Shown here: positions 1-10,583 of the stretch, one piece after another
Layout: each line of letters opens with the position of its first letter
Position numbering within the stretch: position 1 is the first letter of the stretch
Assembly (NCBI GenBank): GCA_944472135.2
Contig: OX235262.1
Coordinates: 68,448,887 to 68,512,886 of the forward strand
From: Trichobilharzia regenti
Taxonomy: Eukaryota; Platyhelminthes; Trematoda; Strigeidida; Schistosomatidae
DNA length: 64,000 bases
Direction of reading: 5' to 3'
Notes under the pieces: generated by a model
Told to the model about the DNA's origin: nothing
Databases searched by the model: none
The model's input: only the letters and a program-made list of their open reading frames with translations
Made by a program: the position numbers and the translations under genes

Positions 1-1
1 C

Positions 2-1156
2 ACTGCAGAACATGTCAGTAAAAATCAAAGGAAAACAAAATCAAAATTATCAAAATCGGAAAGGGAAGCTTTAATTAGTCTTAAACAGGATAAAAACATT
101 GTCATCGCAAAAGCTGACAAAGGAAACGCCACCGTAGTTTTAGATAAATCTGACTACATCAAAAAAGTTACTGAACATATTCAAACGGGTCCATATGAGG
201 AAATTAAGAAGCCTGTAGATACAATAATGAATAAGGTTAAGAAATCTACAGCGGAACTAATACGCAGAATGAAGCCATCACTGGGTGAGTCTAAATGGTT
301 TAATTTAATGCCTAAAACTAATAATGCTAGTAGAATATATGGTACTATAAAAATACATAAGCCAGGTTACCCCATAAGACCAATAGTAGATTTTAGAAAT
401 ACCCCCACGTATGAATTATCAAAACACTTAGCTCTAATACTATGCCCCATTAGAAATCGTTCAAACTCTAGATTAACTAATTCATATGAGATGAAAAATA
501 AGATAAATGACATTCAACTAGCGAATGATGAAACAATGGTTAGTTTTGATATAACTAGTCTTTATACTAATATACCAGTTAATATGGCCTTAGAAGCAGT
601 TAAAAAAGAATTAACTGCGGATCCGGAACTCAGTCATAGGACAAAGCTGTCCATTGAAGAAATTATTTTAGGGATTCAGTTATGCCTCACATCTACTATC
701 TTTAAGTTCCAAGGCAAAATATATAGACAAACAGAAGGTGTAGCAATGGGATCACCAATATCCCCTATCGTAGCAGACATATTTATGGACAGCTGGGAAA
801 ATAGTGCCCTCAATACATTTAACCCTACTCCGAAAATATGGTGGAGATATGTGGATGACACTTTCACAGTGTTAAAAACAGAACACATCTCTAGCTTCTT
901 GACACATATAAACTCACAAGTTGAGGGAATAAAATTCACATTTGAATCAGAAAATGAACAAGGAGAATTAGCTATGTTAGATTGTAAGATAAAAAGAATA
1001 GAAGAAGGCAAACTACACACTAGTGTTTATAGAAAACCAACGCATTCTAATAGATATTTAGACTTTAATTCGTCTCATCCTTTAACTGTTAAGGCAGGCT
1101 TAGTTAAATGTTTAACAAACCGAGCAGTGGCACTAAGTAGCACAAAAAAGATCTAA
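2..1156 (+). pseudogene. Penelope-like element (P1) reverse transcriptase, 5' cut by window edge
   Basis: Reverse transcriptase part of a Penelope-like retroelement, which copies element RNA at nicked chromosomal DNA. The frame is open from base 2; the first Met at 227 is internal, because upstream codons already encode the conserved PLE N-terminal motif ADKGNATVVLDKSDY (about 113-157). RT motifs, numbered from Met 227: PIRPIVDFRNTPTYELSKHL near residue 50, catalytic motif A SFDITSLYTNIP near 105, EGVAMGSPISPIVADIFM near 170, and the catalytic YVDDTF box near 208. The frame runs into TAA at 1154-1156, while homologous coding resumes in the next frame near 1145 with the GIY-YIG part, so one indel close to 1137-1145 breaks a single RT-endonuclease ORF. 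PLE assignment is established by the motif set; inactivity is inferred from the break. The N-terminus lies outside the window. Confidence 0.93.
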
Positions 1157-1839
1157 ATGATGAATTAAAACAGATAGAAGAAGCGTTGGTGTTGAATAAC
1201 TATCCTATAAAATTCATTAGGAAGATCACTAAAGGCCAAAAACAAAATAAAAATAATTGTGAAACTAGTAATAATAACATAAATAAGAAAGAATATAAGT
1301 CATCCACAGTTATACCATATAAAGAGGGGACATCTGAGACACTACGTAGGATTCTGAATAAAATAGGAATTAGGGTGGCATTTAAACCTACAAACTCACT
1401 CAGGGACAAGCTCTGTAGGTTAAAGGACCCAGTTGACCCAATTAGACAAAATAATATTATTTACAAAATACCATGCAATGACTGTGAGGTCAACTACATA
1501 GGTCAAACTAGTAGGTCAGGGGTAGTCAGATTGTCAGAGCATAAAAATTTAGCTAAGGTAAGAATGGTTGACCCCGAGAAGATAAGTAATTTAGAAAAAA
1601 GCTCAGCAATTGCAATGCATGCGCTAACACACAACCACACAATAGGGTGGGAGAGGGTTAAAATTCTAAAAAGTAATCTAGGTAGGTGGAGAGAGAGGTT
1701 GATTACTGAATCCTTGTTCATCGAGTCTACACCCAACACATGCAATAGGAATGACTCGTCACTCATACCTGAAATATGGAAAATACTATTACCAATCAAA
1801 TCAAGTGAAAATCAAGAGAAAAACAATGGAACTATATAA
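1145..1839 (+). pseudogene. P1 GIY-YIG endonuclease domain, frameshifted from RT
   Basis: Downstream half of the same PLE protein. After the frame break it reads linker residues, then EEALVLNNYPIKFIRK at about 1178-1227, a conserved PLE connector between RT and nuclease. The GIY-YIG module follows: NIIYKIPCNDC (about 1453-1485, with the PLE-typical Cys pair) and YIGQTSRSG (about 1495-1521), then the helix with R and EH (RLSEHKNLAK). The C-terminus PEIWKILLPIKS near 1768-1803 recurs in the P1 fragment at 62.5 kb. The nuclease would nick target DNA to prime reverse transcription. A TTG at 1186 is not a real start; the domain belongs to the upstream ORF. Stop at 1837-1839. Confidence 0.9.
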
Positions 1840-2010
1840 ATGAATTTAGGAAGTCGTGTGATTACCTTGATATGATTATGAGCAATAAATTGTGCTCGAA
1901 ACGTCATCAGTAAACATTACTGTATAACACTGTGAGACTTTATCAAAACAAAATTTACCCATAATGGAATTACACTCTACCACAGTGCACAAGTTTTATT
2001 CTTTTATGTC
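1840..2010 (+). repeat. P1 3' untranslated/terminal repeat (pLTR-like)
   Basis: Non-coding end of the P1 PLE. The same sequence occurs twice near the right edge of the window, once inverted (62841-63000) and once direct (63335-63505), which defines it as the P1 terminal repeat. It includes an imperfect hammerhead-like hairpin and ends in a stretch around ctaccacagtgcacaagtt shared by all three copies. Confidence 0.8.
1868..1912 (+). ncRNA. Hammerhead-like hairpin in P1 terminal repeat
   Basis: GAGCA (1880-1884) pairs with TGCTC (1893-1897) around an 8-nt loop, followed directly by GAAAC (1898-1902) and GTC, the arrangement of hammerhead stem II, the GAAA box and a cleavage triplet. The upstream conserved box, normally CUGANGA, is only loosely matched (tgattat). 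Hammerheads in PLE terminal repeats are known; activity of this one is doubtful. Confidence 0.4.
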
Positions 2011-2689
2011 TCTACGATTACCTATTGGTTTTTCCTCTGTTGTTGATAAACAGGATTGTCATAAAAATGCTACGACTGTCTTTCGTGGTGATGAGTTGCT
2101 CTCTTCCCTAGTACATATCAGCAGTCAAGTAATTTCTCCCCTAAATAAACATCCGAATGGTCGTCTTTAGGGTGAAGAAGCACAAGTCTCATTAAAATGT
2201 GGATTTTATGTTTGCGTCTACCAAAAAACACAGTGGATATTCATTTTCACAACTAAAACCTTCTGAGGAAACACTCTGCTTTTTCTCCGTTCCCCTCATC
2301 ATTCAATCTAGTTGTAGACTGATGAGTGTCGTCAACTCAAAAAGCTTATTCAAATGTTAAGTTTTCCCTAAATATTATTTCATATTAGTCCCGCTGCGAC
2401 AGAAAAATCATTTTTGATTCACTTACAACTTTACACGTGAAATTATTTGAAAACTGGTATATGTTATCGTGGTAATTTTTAAAGATGTCTTCATCATTAA
2501 AAGCCGTCAAACAATCACCTTCCTGTTGTTTAGTATTTGTAGTATTAAAATAAACCTAAGGAGATATCATAATCTCCAGGTATAGTTTTGTAGGTATTTG
2601 ACTGGTTTTAACTTTGATCAGGGATTGTTATCGATTACAGAACCATCAAAAACTAAAATGTACTGGATAGATCTTCCTTCCTCCCATTT
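2011..2689. other. Unassigned stretch
   Basis: AT-rich sequence after the P1 end. A 68-codon open frame at 1964-2170 has no recognisable motif and begins inside the P1 terminal repeat. Nothing else is supported. Confidence 0.5.
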
Positions 2690-3190
2690 CTAGACTCTTT
2701 AGAACTACATACACATAACCTCAACATGGATCAAATCCAGGAACTTTAGGTTACATAGTGAGCTTTTTGACCATTTAGTCACTTGAACGGAATTCATTAG
2801 TGTATGGATTCTGACTTTTGTCAAGTCTCTACAAATAGTTCTTATGCTCACTGCTGACTGAGTATAGGACAGAGTTACATGGTTATCTAATTTAAAGTCA
2901 AGACCAGTTGAGTCCACCAGGTTGGATGTGAGGACATATGCTCGTCGATGGCAGTGACTGGAAATGGCACTAAGAACCACGAACGGACAGATAGATATAA
3001 GAATTCATGGGACATTGGATTTTGCCACAGAGGCTAAATAGTTGACCAGCTCGCCTTTCAGCCTATAGATCTAAGGTCTATAGTTCTGAAGAGTGTCAAA
3101 GGGGGAAGACGAAACAGGCGTCCAGTACTCTCTGGTTTTCAGTGGTTCTCTAACTGTTATTAATCCGTAACCAAACTTGTTATTATAATC
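2690..3190. repeat. R1 retroposon copy, composite with inverted piece
   Basis: Reverse-strand tRNA-like remnants at about 2700-2790 (ccaggaactttaggttaca) are followed by a forward R1 copy from about 2850: leader, tRNA-like part (gagctggt region about 3030-3080), hammerhead and the 3' arm ggttttcagtggttctctaa ending near 3190. The opposite orientation of the two parts matches the fold-back habit of this family. Confidence 0.65.
3080..3131 (+). ncRNA. Hammerhead ribozyme relic (R1)
   Basis: Core CTGAAGA (3086-3092) and GAAA (3111-3114) are present and followed by a GTC triplet and cagtactc as in other R1 copies. Stem II (gtgtc...gaagac) has lost pairs and stem III (acaggcgt) has a mismatch, so activity is unlikely. 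Confidence 0.6.
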
Positions 3191-3582
3191 GCTTGCTAAT
3201 TTTCACACGATATACACACCCTTTATTGAATGGTACTTCAAGTTGACAAGATAGTCAATACAGAAAGCAAATCATACTAAGATGACACAGACACAGCCTA
3301 GTGTATACGGATGCTCTCAACATATCTACATTCTCCTTTTCTTGAGAGAATATTCAATTGTTCAGGTTTCATCTCAAACAAAATGAAAGAAAACTTGAAT
3401 TGTGGATGCTTTAGATGAAGAGGAAGGTGGATGAGAAGTGGGGGAATTCATTAAGTAGTATGCTGTGACTTAAATAATAAATAAGTGGGAAACAAAGATC
3501 CTCTTGTTTACTTTCTAATACTATAAAATTAAATTTTCACTCCTATTGTTAGAATTAATATTCTTTAAATTAAACTTCATAG
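3191..3582. other. Unassigned stretch
   Basis: AT-rich spacer between R1 and an L1 fragment. Nothing recognised. Confidence 0.5.
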
Positions 3583-4330
3583 ATAAAACAGAGGTGATGA
3601 AGATTCCTAGCCAACATCAACAGCAACAACAACAACAGACAACAATCAGTATTAATGGGAGGAATCTGAAAGAAACAACCTTCTTTACCCACCTACCTAC
3701 CTAGGAAGCATATCTTCAACTACAGGCGGATGGAACTGACGAGGATACAAAAGCAAGGATCAGAAAAGCAGGACGAGCTTTCATTACTCTCACCGAGTCT
3801 GTGTGGAGGTCAACAGCACTCACCATCAAAAATAAGATCCGGATTTTCAACTCCAATGTAAAGTCAGTGCTACTATACGGATCAGAGACTTGGCGAGTCA
3901 TAAAGAGCATCTCAAACAAACTTCAGACCTTCATCAACAGCTGTCTTCGCTCAATACTTCGCTCAAGATCAGATGGCCGGCCAGAAAAGATCAGCAACAG
4001 GGATCTCTGGCAATGAGCGAACCAACCCAGCAGGAACCAATTGTGAAACAAATAGGCAGGAAGAAATGGAGATGGATTGGCTGGCCATACACTGAGGAAA
4101 CCATCAAGTGACATCACTAGACAAGGCGTCTCTCGAGTGGAACCCGAAAGGGAGGCGGCGAGTTGGTCGTCCAAGGGTGACTTGGAGGAGGTCATGCGAA
4201 GAGGAGATGAAAACATGTGGACAGACCTGGAGCGGGGTGAAAAAGTTGTCAGAAAACAGAAGGCAATGGAGGTGCGCAGCTGAAGCCCTATGTTCCTCTA
4301 GGAACTAAAGGATACAATAATAATAATAAA
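3583..4330 (+). mobile_element. 5'-truncated L1 (SR2-like RTE) 3' fragment
   Basis: Encodes, in shifting frames, the C-terminal part of an RTE reverse transcriptase: DKTEVMKIP at the start, a CAA-repeat linker (about 3616-3636), INGRNLKET, then KSVLLYGSETWRV, LQTFINSCLRSIL, and WRWIGWP. These match the conserved region behind the RT domain of schistosome SR2-type elements. The copy ends in gccctatgttcctctaggaa and a short (AAT)n tail at about 4310-4330, the typical RTE microsatellite tail. Stops and frame changes (for example TGA near 4014) make it dead. Copies at 8.8 and 30.4 kb are the same subfamily. Confidence 0.88.
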
Positions 4331-5599
4331 TTAAACTAACATGAAAATCCCCTAGGAGGGAGAGAGTAGAGTGCCTGAGTGATACATTGACTAGACTTAA
4401 TTGGAATAGACTGAGTTTAACCAGAAAAAAAACACAAAAACAAATTAAGAATATATACATGGTTGAATATATTCCAACAAATTTTGTAAGTGGAGGTAGG
4501 AGGGAGAAAACACAAAATGTGTATATAAATACTTTATTAATTTATCATTAATTTATATAGACATATGAATTTATGAGTGAAGTACTTCCTTTATTTTTCA
4601 CCGTCTCTACATCGGAATCTTGATCATTTCCAGAGTATAGTCGTTATTTTTTTCTCTTACCTTCCCTTCTGTTAAACAATTATGATTGAATTCATCTGTT
4701 GTTTTCCATCAGATACAGACAGTTATGTGCTCTTCTTGTAATTAGAAGGTGTTCGTTCCAAATGTTGAACTTTTCGCATACACCATCATAGTGCGGTATC
4801 AAGTTGAGAAAAGGTAGAAGAAGAAGAAGACGACGACGAGGTGCAATGAAAGTGGGAAATATTCATTCCATATATTCTTTTTATAAGAAAGTATGGAGTC
4901 TATCATATGACAGGACATTAAATGTTGTAAAAAAAAATAATCATATCCTTTAATAAAACATAAAATCGCCAGGTATTAGGATGTTTGTTTTGCTACGATG
5001 TTTTGCTAGAGAGGATTTTTTCTCCTTGAGACAAATGGAAATTTTGATAGACACTAGTAATTTCATGCATTGAATGTATATAAATGCAGTTATGCAGTGC
5101 CATTTTTGAAGTTAGCAAAGTTATTAAATGTCTATTAAAACCAACTTATGGTTATTTATGAAAAACAAGACTTAGTGTTCGCATAACTTGCAGTGGTTAC
5201 TCACATTACACTCCATTATGCAAAAGAAAATGAAAGCTTTGGTAAATCACTAATCATAAAGAATACAGATATTGAGAACGATCCCCTGAGATAGAAACGT
5301 TCACCATTATTTCATATTTGAGATAAAATTAGCTGGGGGATTTAATTCACGTTCTGCATGTTCCATTAGGCATTGTGAATAAAAGGATATGAATTTCATG
5401 AGATCTATCACTTTGTTGATATTTTGATTTCGTCTTGTATATCAGTTATATGTATCACTATCAAATTTAACCGTCGACGAGTGAAACTGGATAAAGACAC
5501 TTCTCTCACTTACCTTGCTAGGCAGCACAATTTCGACTTCAAGCAGAACAGATGAGGTTGTTAAAAGCAGAAGTGAAAAAACAAGGAAGGTCTTCATGA
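4331..5599. other. Unassigned AT-rich stretch
   Basis: Contains a short GAA/GAC simple repeat at about 4820-4843. The long antisense frame from 5840 to 5442 mostly mirrors the following L1 fragment and is not a gene. Confidence 0.5.
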
Positions 5600-6140
5600 A
5601 TCTGGAAGTAGTGTGAAAATCTGCAGCATTAACTGTTAGGAACAAGATCTGGATCGTCGACACTAATGTCAATTTATTTTCTCCATATAGTTGAGTGAAC
5701 TGCTTCACGTCATGAAAGGCATTTCCAGAAGCCTGCTGAAGACATTTATCACCAACTACCTTTGCTCCATACTGAATATCAAGTGGCAGGCTAGATTGAA
5801 AGGAATAAGCATCAAGGACCTCTGGTGTGCAGTAAACCAATCAGGAACCTATTTCCCAAGAAACAGACTGAAGGAAATGGAGGTGGATCAAACATACGTA
5901 GAGAACACTGTTAAGCAACGTCACGTTCCAGGCCCGAGATTGAGACCCAAATAAGCAAAGGCTAGTTTTGCTTCGAGATTAACATGGATAGAATCGCTTA
6001 ACGAGGAAATGACAACTTATGGGTAGTTGTGCAACCGGCTGAAGGTGACTGCAGAGAACAAGATGAAATGGAAATGTACTGCTGAAGGTCTATGTTCCAC
6101 TCGGAACCTAAGGAAATAATAATTATTATAATAATAAGAA
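5600..6140 (+). mobile_element. Degenerate L1 (SR2-like RTE) 3' fragment
   Basis: Similar to the end of the other L1 copies: gttaggaacaagatctgg, gaagacatttatcaccaact (LQTFINSC equivalent), gcatcaaggacctctgg, gaaatggaggtggatc, and the end ctatgttccactcggaacct followed by an (ATT)n-like tail at about 6117-6140. Extensively decayed, with no intact frame. Confidence 0.75.
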
Positions 6141-7334
6141 TCATGGGTTTTAACGAAGGATGTTTGCGTTTCACTCGAATACTTGTCGTGTAAAGGAATT
6201 AAGAGTGAGAATTTTTAAAATTTCATATGCCTATAAGCGTTTAGTAAAATATAACTACAAAATAATGATGATAAGAATAATAAAACACCAAATTTACGAC
6301 TAAAAATCATATTAACTTTCTTATGGTGAGCTACAGTCAGGATTTACTGATGATATACGGAGAGAACTGATAGTTAGTCCTGCTTAAATAAGTAATTATT
6401 ATTTTAGACACTTCTAAACAATATGTATCTTCAGCCCTGAATTAATATTCCCCTAAACAGATAATCTCAAGTCACTCAATGGAACCAATATAGACAAGGT
6501 AATCAATTCCAGTCACAAGCGAATTATCTTAACGCTAAAGAATAAACAATGTTATCCTGTCTAGCCTAAGCTGCCTGTCAAATTTCATTCGTCAAATTTT
6601 CACTATAGCACCTATTCAGGTAAAACCATCATAAAAATACATTTAGTTTCGAAGGAGCTCACGAATCTAACCTTTGCGTTCCTAAGGTATCAACCAACAC
6701 TAAGCCCATATAACGCGATTCTGATCACTTCAAATTGGCATCTTTGTGCTTTTGAATGCTATCCTGTTTCGGCAGTAGGTTGCGTGAATCCATGGATCTA
6801 AAGGTACATTAGCTGTTTGAAGTTGCTAGTATCCCTTCCTCAAAACTTCGTGTAAACATGACTTATAAGCTTGAAATAAATAGCTCTTATTCCCATCTAC
6901 GAAAAAACTTTCGTTTCCCCCTGTCTGTTTGAAAATTCTGAAAAACTTGTTGCTAATGGGTATAAAATGCCCTCTCAACAAAAATAAATGATTTATGCCT
7001 AGGTAGGACTTTATTTAAACAAGGAAAAGTAATTAGAGGGCCACAGGGGTATGTGTGCATAGTCAAGTGTTGGCAACAAATAATGTTAGTAATAGGTTCA
7101 ATAACAACACAGCCAGTAGAAAATATCACATACGTAAACTCTATTTATCAAAATATCACTCATACACGAAAGCCTGGATTTAAATTAAAGGAGTTCACCC
7201 TCAGTATTTAACAAATTTGGTGAGAAAACTTTGGCTTGTGGCTGTTTTAGGCATAATTCTTTGACTGTGTCAAGTCAAACCTATTAATGACAGACATGTA
7301 AAGCCATACGAAAGATGTTTCCGCCATGAAACCG
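6141..7334. other. Unassigned AT-rich stretch
   Basis: No ORF above about 60 codons and no recognised repeat. Confidence 0.5.
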
Positions 7335-7500
7335 AATTGTGATGTCTAGCTAAGTAGTAGACTGCAGGATGGGAGTTTCGTCCGACCTGAGACCCATCAC
7401 CCGTATGCATCCGTGCATTAGTAAATGATGGGGTTATTACTAGGACTGGAACCCTTAACCCCCTGTTTCAAGAGTCAAGTCGTCACTTTCTAGTCATCTT
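7335..7500 (-). repeat. R2 (Smα-like) retroposon fragment
   Basis: On the minus strand it reads a tRNA-like segment, then ggtgatgggtctcaggtcgg acgaaac and catcctgcagtc, the diverged hammerhead of the Smα-like family. The core is altered (GTGATGG in place of CTGANGA), GAAA is kept. Confidence 0.6.
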
Positions 7501-8104
7501 TGAAATGTATCTTCTAGGACCACAGATAAACAAACAAAGGTCAACAGTTATTCTAGTAATAATAAAGAACTGGGAATTCAGAACTTCTGTGTTTAACTAT
7601 CACACTATATACATTTTAAGTAAAAGTTATAGTGATAAATTCTAAATTAATTGTAAATAATAGCCAACTAAGTAAATATCTGTCAAGTTGTTTAAATATT
7701 CTTAAAAATTTCTTAAAATACTTTTAATTGTTCTCAAATAGAAAGATAGACTGATAAGTAAGTAAATAAGACTTTATTCTCTTCCCACTGAATAACAGAC
7801 ATTATTGTCCAGTTACAGTCCAACTAACTAACTAACTATCTGACTAATATACTTCTTTTTATCAGGTTTAAATGAAGTTATTTCACCTGTAGGTATCCTT
7901 TTATCTTTAAAAAGTGAATCCTTCAATTACATTCACTCATATCATATACACCTTTCATTAAAACAACCTTTTATTTTCTGGAGTACATGTCTAGTCGTAG
8001 ATTGATTAAAATGATAATATTTAATATCCACCTGTCCACGTGTAAATAAAAATAAGACAATAACCTTCTTTATTTCAAGACATTTATTTAAAAAATGTTA
8101 ATAG
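7501..8104. other. Unassigned AT-rich stretch
   Basis: Only a short (CTAA)n-like run near 7828-7842. Nothing else recognised. Confidence 0.5.
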
Positions 8105-8285
8105 TTTCCCATATAGTTGATGGTGATTAACGGTGGAATCTAGGAGGCGTATTTCGTCATGTATATGACTCGTCAGTAGAATCTACTTGTTTCCCCGGTG
8201 TATGATGATGTTCTTACTGAGACTTGAACCCATCCTTTCAAAGGTCGGAGAGTTGTCGACTAGGCTATTGATTCACAGCAACCAC
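8105..8285 (-). repeat. R2 (Smα-like) retroposon copy
   Basis: Minus-strand order: tRNA-like part with B-box-like ggttcaagtc (about 8223-8232), gaacatcatcata, hammerhead, then the 3' end gattccaccgttaatcacca. It matches copies at 24.8, 25.1, 27.9 and 47.6 kb. Confidence 0.8.
8136..8186 (-). ncRNA. Hammerhead ribozyme (R2, core intact)
   Basis: Minus strand reads tctaCTGACGA, GTCAT, loop ATAC, ATGAC, GAAA, then CTC and ctaga. The two catalytic boxes are intact (CTGANGA and GAAA), stem II is a perfect 5-bp helix, stem I has TCTA/TAGA. Stem III keeps only the A-U pair next to the cleavage site, so activity may be low. It is among the best preserved hammerheads in the window. Confidence 0.75.
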
Positions 8286-8589
8286 CTCTTAAGCAACACA
8301 AAGTCAGCCCTTAGGAGTTCGTGAAACATCCGTATTAGGAAGGATATGACATTACAGACTTATCATTCCAGTCAAGTAAAACCAGTTGTGGTGAAAAAAA
8401 ATGACTCATTGTTATGTCAACGCAGAGAATCAATCCTTGCTTCCTACTTTATAGCTGGCAAAACTTCCTTGAGACACGCGCAGTCATTAAACGCTCCATA
8501 TACAGGAATAAGACGATTATTCTGGAATAATTCTGAGGTTCTTTTAAACAGTGATAACATCGAAAAGTGAAAATTACATCAACAGTGGG
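8286..8589. other. Unassigned stretch
   Basis: Holds a 74-codon open frame (8346-8570, +) without recognised motifs. Coding status unsupported. Confidence 0.4.
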
Positions 8590-8842
8590 AAGATTTGTAC
8601 TCAGATAGATGATTTTGAATTAGTTGTGTTTTCTCAGCTGGTTGATTTAATTGTCAAGCTTTCTTTGTCCATCTAGACAACATCCTCAGCACAGGTTTTA
8701 GTATCAAACTGACTTATTTAAATTCTCCATGAATGATGTAATTGTATCCCCTGTCGACCACTATCGTGACTGGTTGTTAATTTACGTCTCTATTCGTAAT
8801 TTCTATTCATTTGCAATTCGAACTTTCTTGTCATGTGATTTA
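8590..8842 (-). mobile_element. P3 Penelope-like element tail, left part of interrupted copy
   Basis: Minus-strand equivalent of the P3 tail seen forward at 10.6-10.85 kb: shared blocks agacgtaaattaacaaccag, aaaacctgtgctgagg, gaaagcttgacaattaaatc and acacaactaattcaaaat. The copy resumes at 9990 after an L1 insertion, so 8590-8842 plus 9990-10065 was one continuous element end. Confidence 0.75.
8655..8692 (-). ncRNA. Hammerhead-like motif in P3 terminal region
   Basis: Minus strand: CTGAGGA (8683-8689), then a hairpin GTTGTCT-AGAT-GGACAAA with six pairs, then GAAAGC (GAAA 8660-8663). This is the CUGANGA, stem II, GAAA order known from PLE hammerheads. Compare 10760-10790. Confidence 0.6.
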
Positions 8843-9989
8843 TTATTATTATATCCTTTTAATTCTCAGAGGAACATAGGGCTTCAGCTGCCCACCTCCA
8901 CTGCCTTCTGTTTTCTGACAACTTTTTCACCCCGCTCCAAGTCTGCCCACATGCTTTCATCTCCTCTCCACATTACCTCCTCCAAGTCACCCTGCCTTTC
9001 GGGTTCCACTGGAGTCATGGTTTGTCTAGTGATGTCACTTGATGGTTTCCTCAGTGTATGGCCAATCCATCTCTATTTCTCCCTGCCTATTTGTTTCACA
9101 ATCGGCTCCTGCTGTGTTGGTTCGCTCTCAGAGATCCCTGTTGCTGATATTTCTGACCGGCCATCTGATCTTGAGTATTGAGCGAGGACAACTATTAATG
9201 AAGGTCTGAAGTTTGTTTGAGATGCTCTTTATGACTCGCCAAGTCTCTGATCCGTACAGTAGCAGTGACTCCACGTTGGAGTTAAAAATCGGGATCTTAT
9301 TTTTGATGGTGAGTGCTGTTGACCTCCACATAGACTTGAGAGTAATGAAAGCTTGTCTTGCTTACCCAATTCTGGCTTTGATATCCTCATCAGTTCCGCC
9401 TGTAGTTGAAAAGATGCTTCCCAGGTAGGTGGGTAGGTGAAGGAGGCTGTTTCTTTCAGGTTCCTCCCATTTATACTGATTGTTGTCTGTTGTTGTTGCT
9501 GCTGTTGGTGTTGACCAGGAACCTTCATCACCTCTGTTTTATCTAAGTTCACTTGAAGTCTTATCTTTGATGCTTGTTCTGCCAGCTTGTTGCTTTTCAC
9601 TTGCATATCTTCCAGTTTGTGGGAAATCAAACATATATCATCGGCGAAGTCTAGATACTCCAAGTTTTTTGTGTGAGTCCATTTTATGCCTGTTTTCTCG
9701 CTGCCCGTTTTTTGTCACATTATCCAATCTACTGCAATCAGGAAGATCACTGGCGATAGTAGACAGCCTTGCCTCACTCCCGTCCTCACTTCAAAGGCTT
9801 CCGTAAGTTTCCCGTTGTGGATTACTTGGCATGCAGCATTGTCGTATAACTGTTGAATGAGATGTATAATTGTCGATGGGACCCCGTAGTAGCGAAGTAG
9901 TTGCCAAATGACCTCTCGATCGACGCTGCACTATCGAAGGCCTTTTCAAAGTCGATAAAGTTGAGATGGAGATGTGACTGCCATTCCAG
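8843..9989 (-). mobile_element. 5'-truncated L1 (SR2-like RTE) inserted in P3, with TSD
   Basis: Reverse-strand RTE copy. From its 5' side (9989) it encodes the RT palm: LNFIDFEKAFDS near 9965-9930, VIHNGKL near 9825, then the catalytic FADD box (YLDFADDICLISHKLED at about 9655-9605), the QQQQQQQ linker (about 9490-9510), SLLLYGSETW near 9250 and the end with gccctatgttcctctgagaa near 8870-8890 and an (ATT)n tail. It is bounded by exact 12-bp direct repeats tcatgtgattta at 8831-8842 and 9990-10001, a target-site duplication. Frameshifts and stops show it is dead, but its boundaries are unusually clear. Confidence 0.92.
9229..9663 (-). pseudogene. L1 reverse transcriptase fragment (FADD box)
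   Basis: Longest open piece of the RT in the 8.8-10 kb L1 copy. It starts just before the catalytic box DFADDICLISHKLEDMQ and continues through VNLDKTEVMKVPGQ, a run of seven Gln and ISINGRNLKETASFTY. Two catalytic Asp residues are visible. The reading frame is lost in the conserved block behind it (YGSETW lies in another frame at 9128-9331), so the protein is not functional. Confidence 0.85.
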
Positions 9990-10065
9990 TCATGTGATTT
10001 ACTTTTTTTATTAGTCGGTAAATTTGCTCTGTACTAATGTTTTTGTTAATTGCTGATTCCGAATC
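9990..10065 (-). mobile_element. P3 Penelope-like element, right part of interrupted copy
   Basis: Continues the reverse P3 copy on the other side of the L1 insertion. On the minus strand it reads tcggaatcagcaattaac (PLE C-terminal SESA-N region), then gcaaatttaccgactaataa and the tail blocks that continue below 8842. Removing 8843-10001 restores a sequence colinear with the forward P3 copy. Confidence 0.7.
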
Positions 10066-10109
10066 GAAGACGACAAATCAGCTGTAAAAAGACGAGGTAT
10101 ATATATATA

Positions 10110-10263
10110 TCCTTTCGCATCAATGTATGTAGATAATTACGGAAACCAATTTGATTGGGATTATATAGAAATCTTAAATAGGGGGAATACCAAAAATACT
10201 GCCAGAGAATTTCTAGAAGCATCGTACTCAAGTGAATCAGCAGTTAAGGAACACTACAAATTT
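10110..10263 (+). pseudogene. P3 PLE endonuclease C-terminal fragment
   Basis: Open frame from 10123 with VDNYGNQFDWDYIEILNRG, NTKNTAREFLEASYS and SAVKEHY. The pattern FDW-D-ILNR-NTK-REFLEA-S is the conserved C-terminal extension behind the GIY-YIG nuclease of PLEs. The upstream RT and catalytic part is missing. The copy is cut by an R1 insertion after 10263 and its tail resumes at about 10584. It lies head-to-head with the reverse P3 copy at 8590-10065. Confidence 0.75.
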
Positions 10264-10583
10264 CAAGTACTGGTTTGTAGGGAATTTTGTTTGATAGGTC
10301 AGAGGATTTCATCTTGAGCCGACATCAGTTAGAGGACCACTGAAAAACCTGGGAGTACTTGACAGCTGTTTCCTCCATCCTAGTTTGGGACTCTTCATCA
10401 GTATGTACCCACCGCCAGGGGTTGAATCCAGGACCTTCTGATTACAAGGCGAGCTCTTAAACCATTGAGCCACTAGGCCTCGATCTAATGACTAGCCCAT
10501 GAATTCTAACTTCTGTTAATTCATGACAGAGCGCAACCGCTAGCCAATGTCTTTGGCGAGTATTTGTCCTCACACCCAACCTG
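10264..10583 (-). repeat. R1 hammerhead retroposon inserted in P3
   Basis: Reverse R1 copy. Plus-strand order: 3' arm (tggtttgtagggaattttg, ggatttcatcttgag), hammerhead relic, tRNA-like part with B box RC ggttgaatcc and gagctcttaaaccattgagc, leader to cacacccaacctg. It is bounded by caaattt at 10257-10263 and 10584-10590, a possible 7-bp target-site duplication inside P3. Confidence 0.8.
10355..10403 (-). ncRNA. Hammerhead relic (R1, with GGAG insertion)
   Basis: Minus strand: tactg-ATGAAGA-gtcccaaactaggat-ggag-GAAA-cagctgtc-aagta. The first core base is A in place of C, and four extra bases (GGAG) lie between stem II and GAAA. The same insertion occurs at 11638-11641. Confidence 0.6.

Noticed and set aside
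676..1020. 114-codon minus-strand frame
   Set aside because: Exact antisense of the P1 reverse transcriptase motifs; a shadow frame.
2705..2980. 91-codon minus-strand frame
   Set aside because: Lies over R1 retroposon debris and matches its tRNA-like and leader blocks in antisense.
5442..5840. 132-codon minus-strand frame with a hydrophobic stretch
   Set aside because: Its first half is antisense to the L1 fragment and it has no recognised domain; the hydrophobic run follows from base composition.
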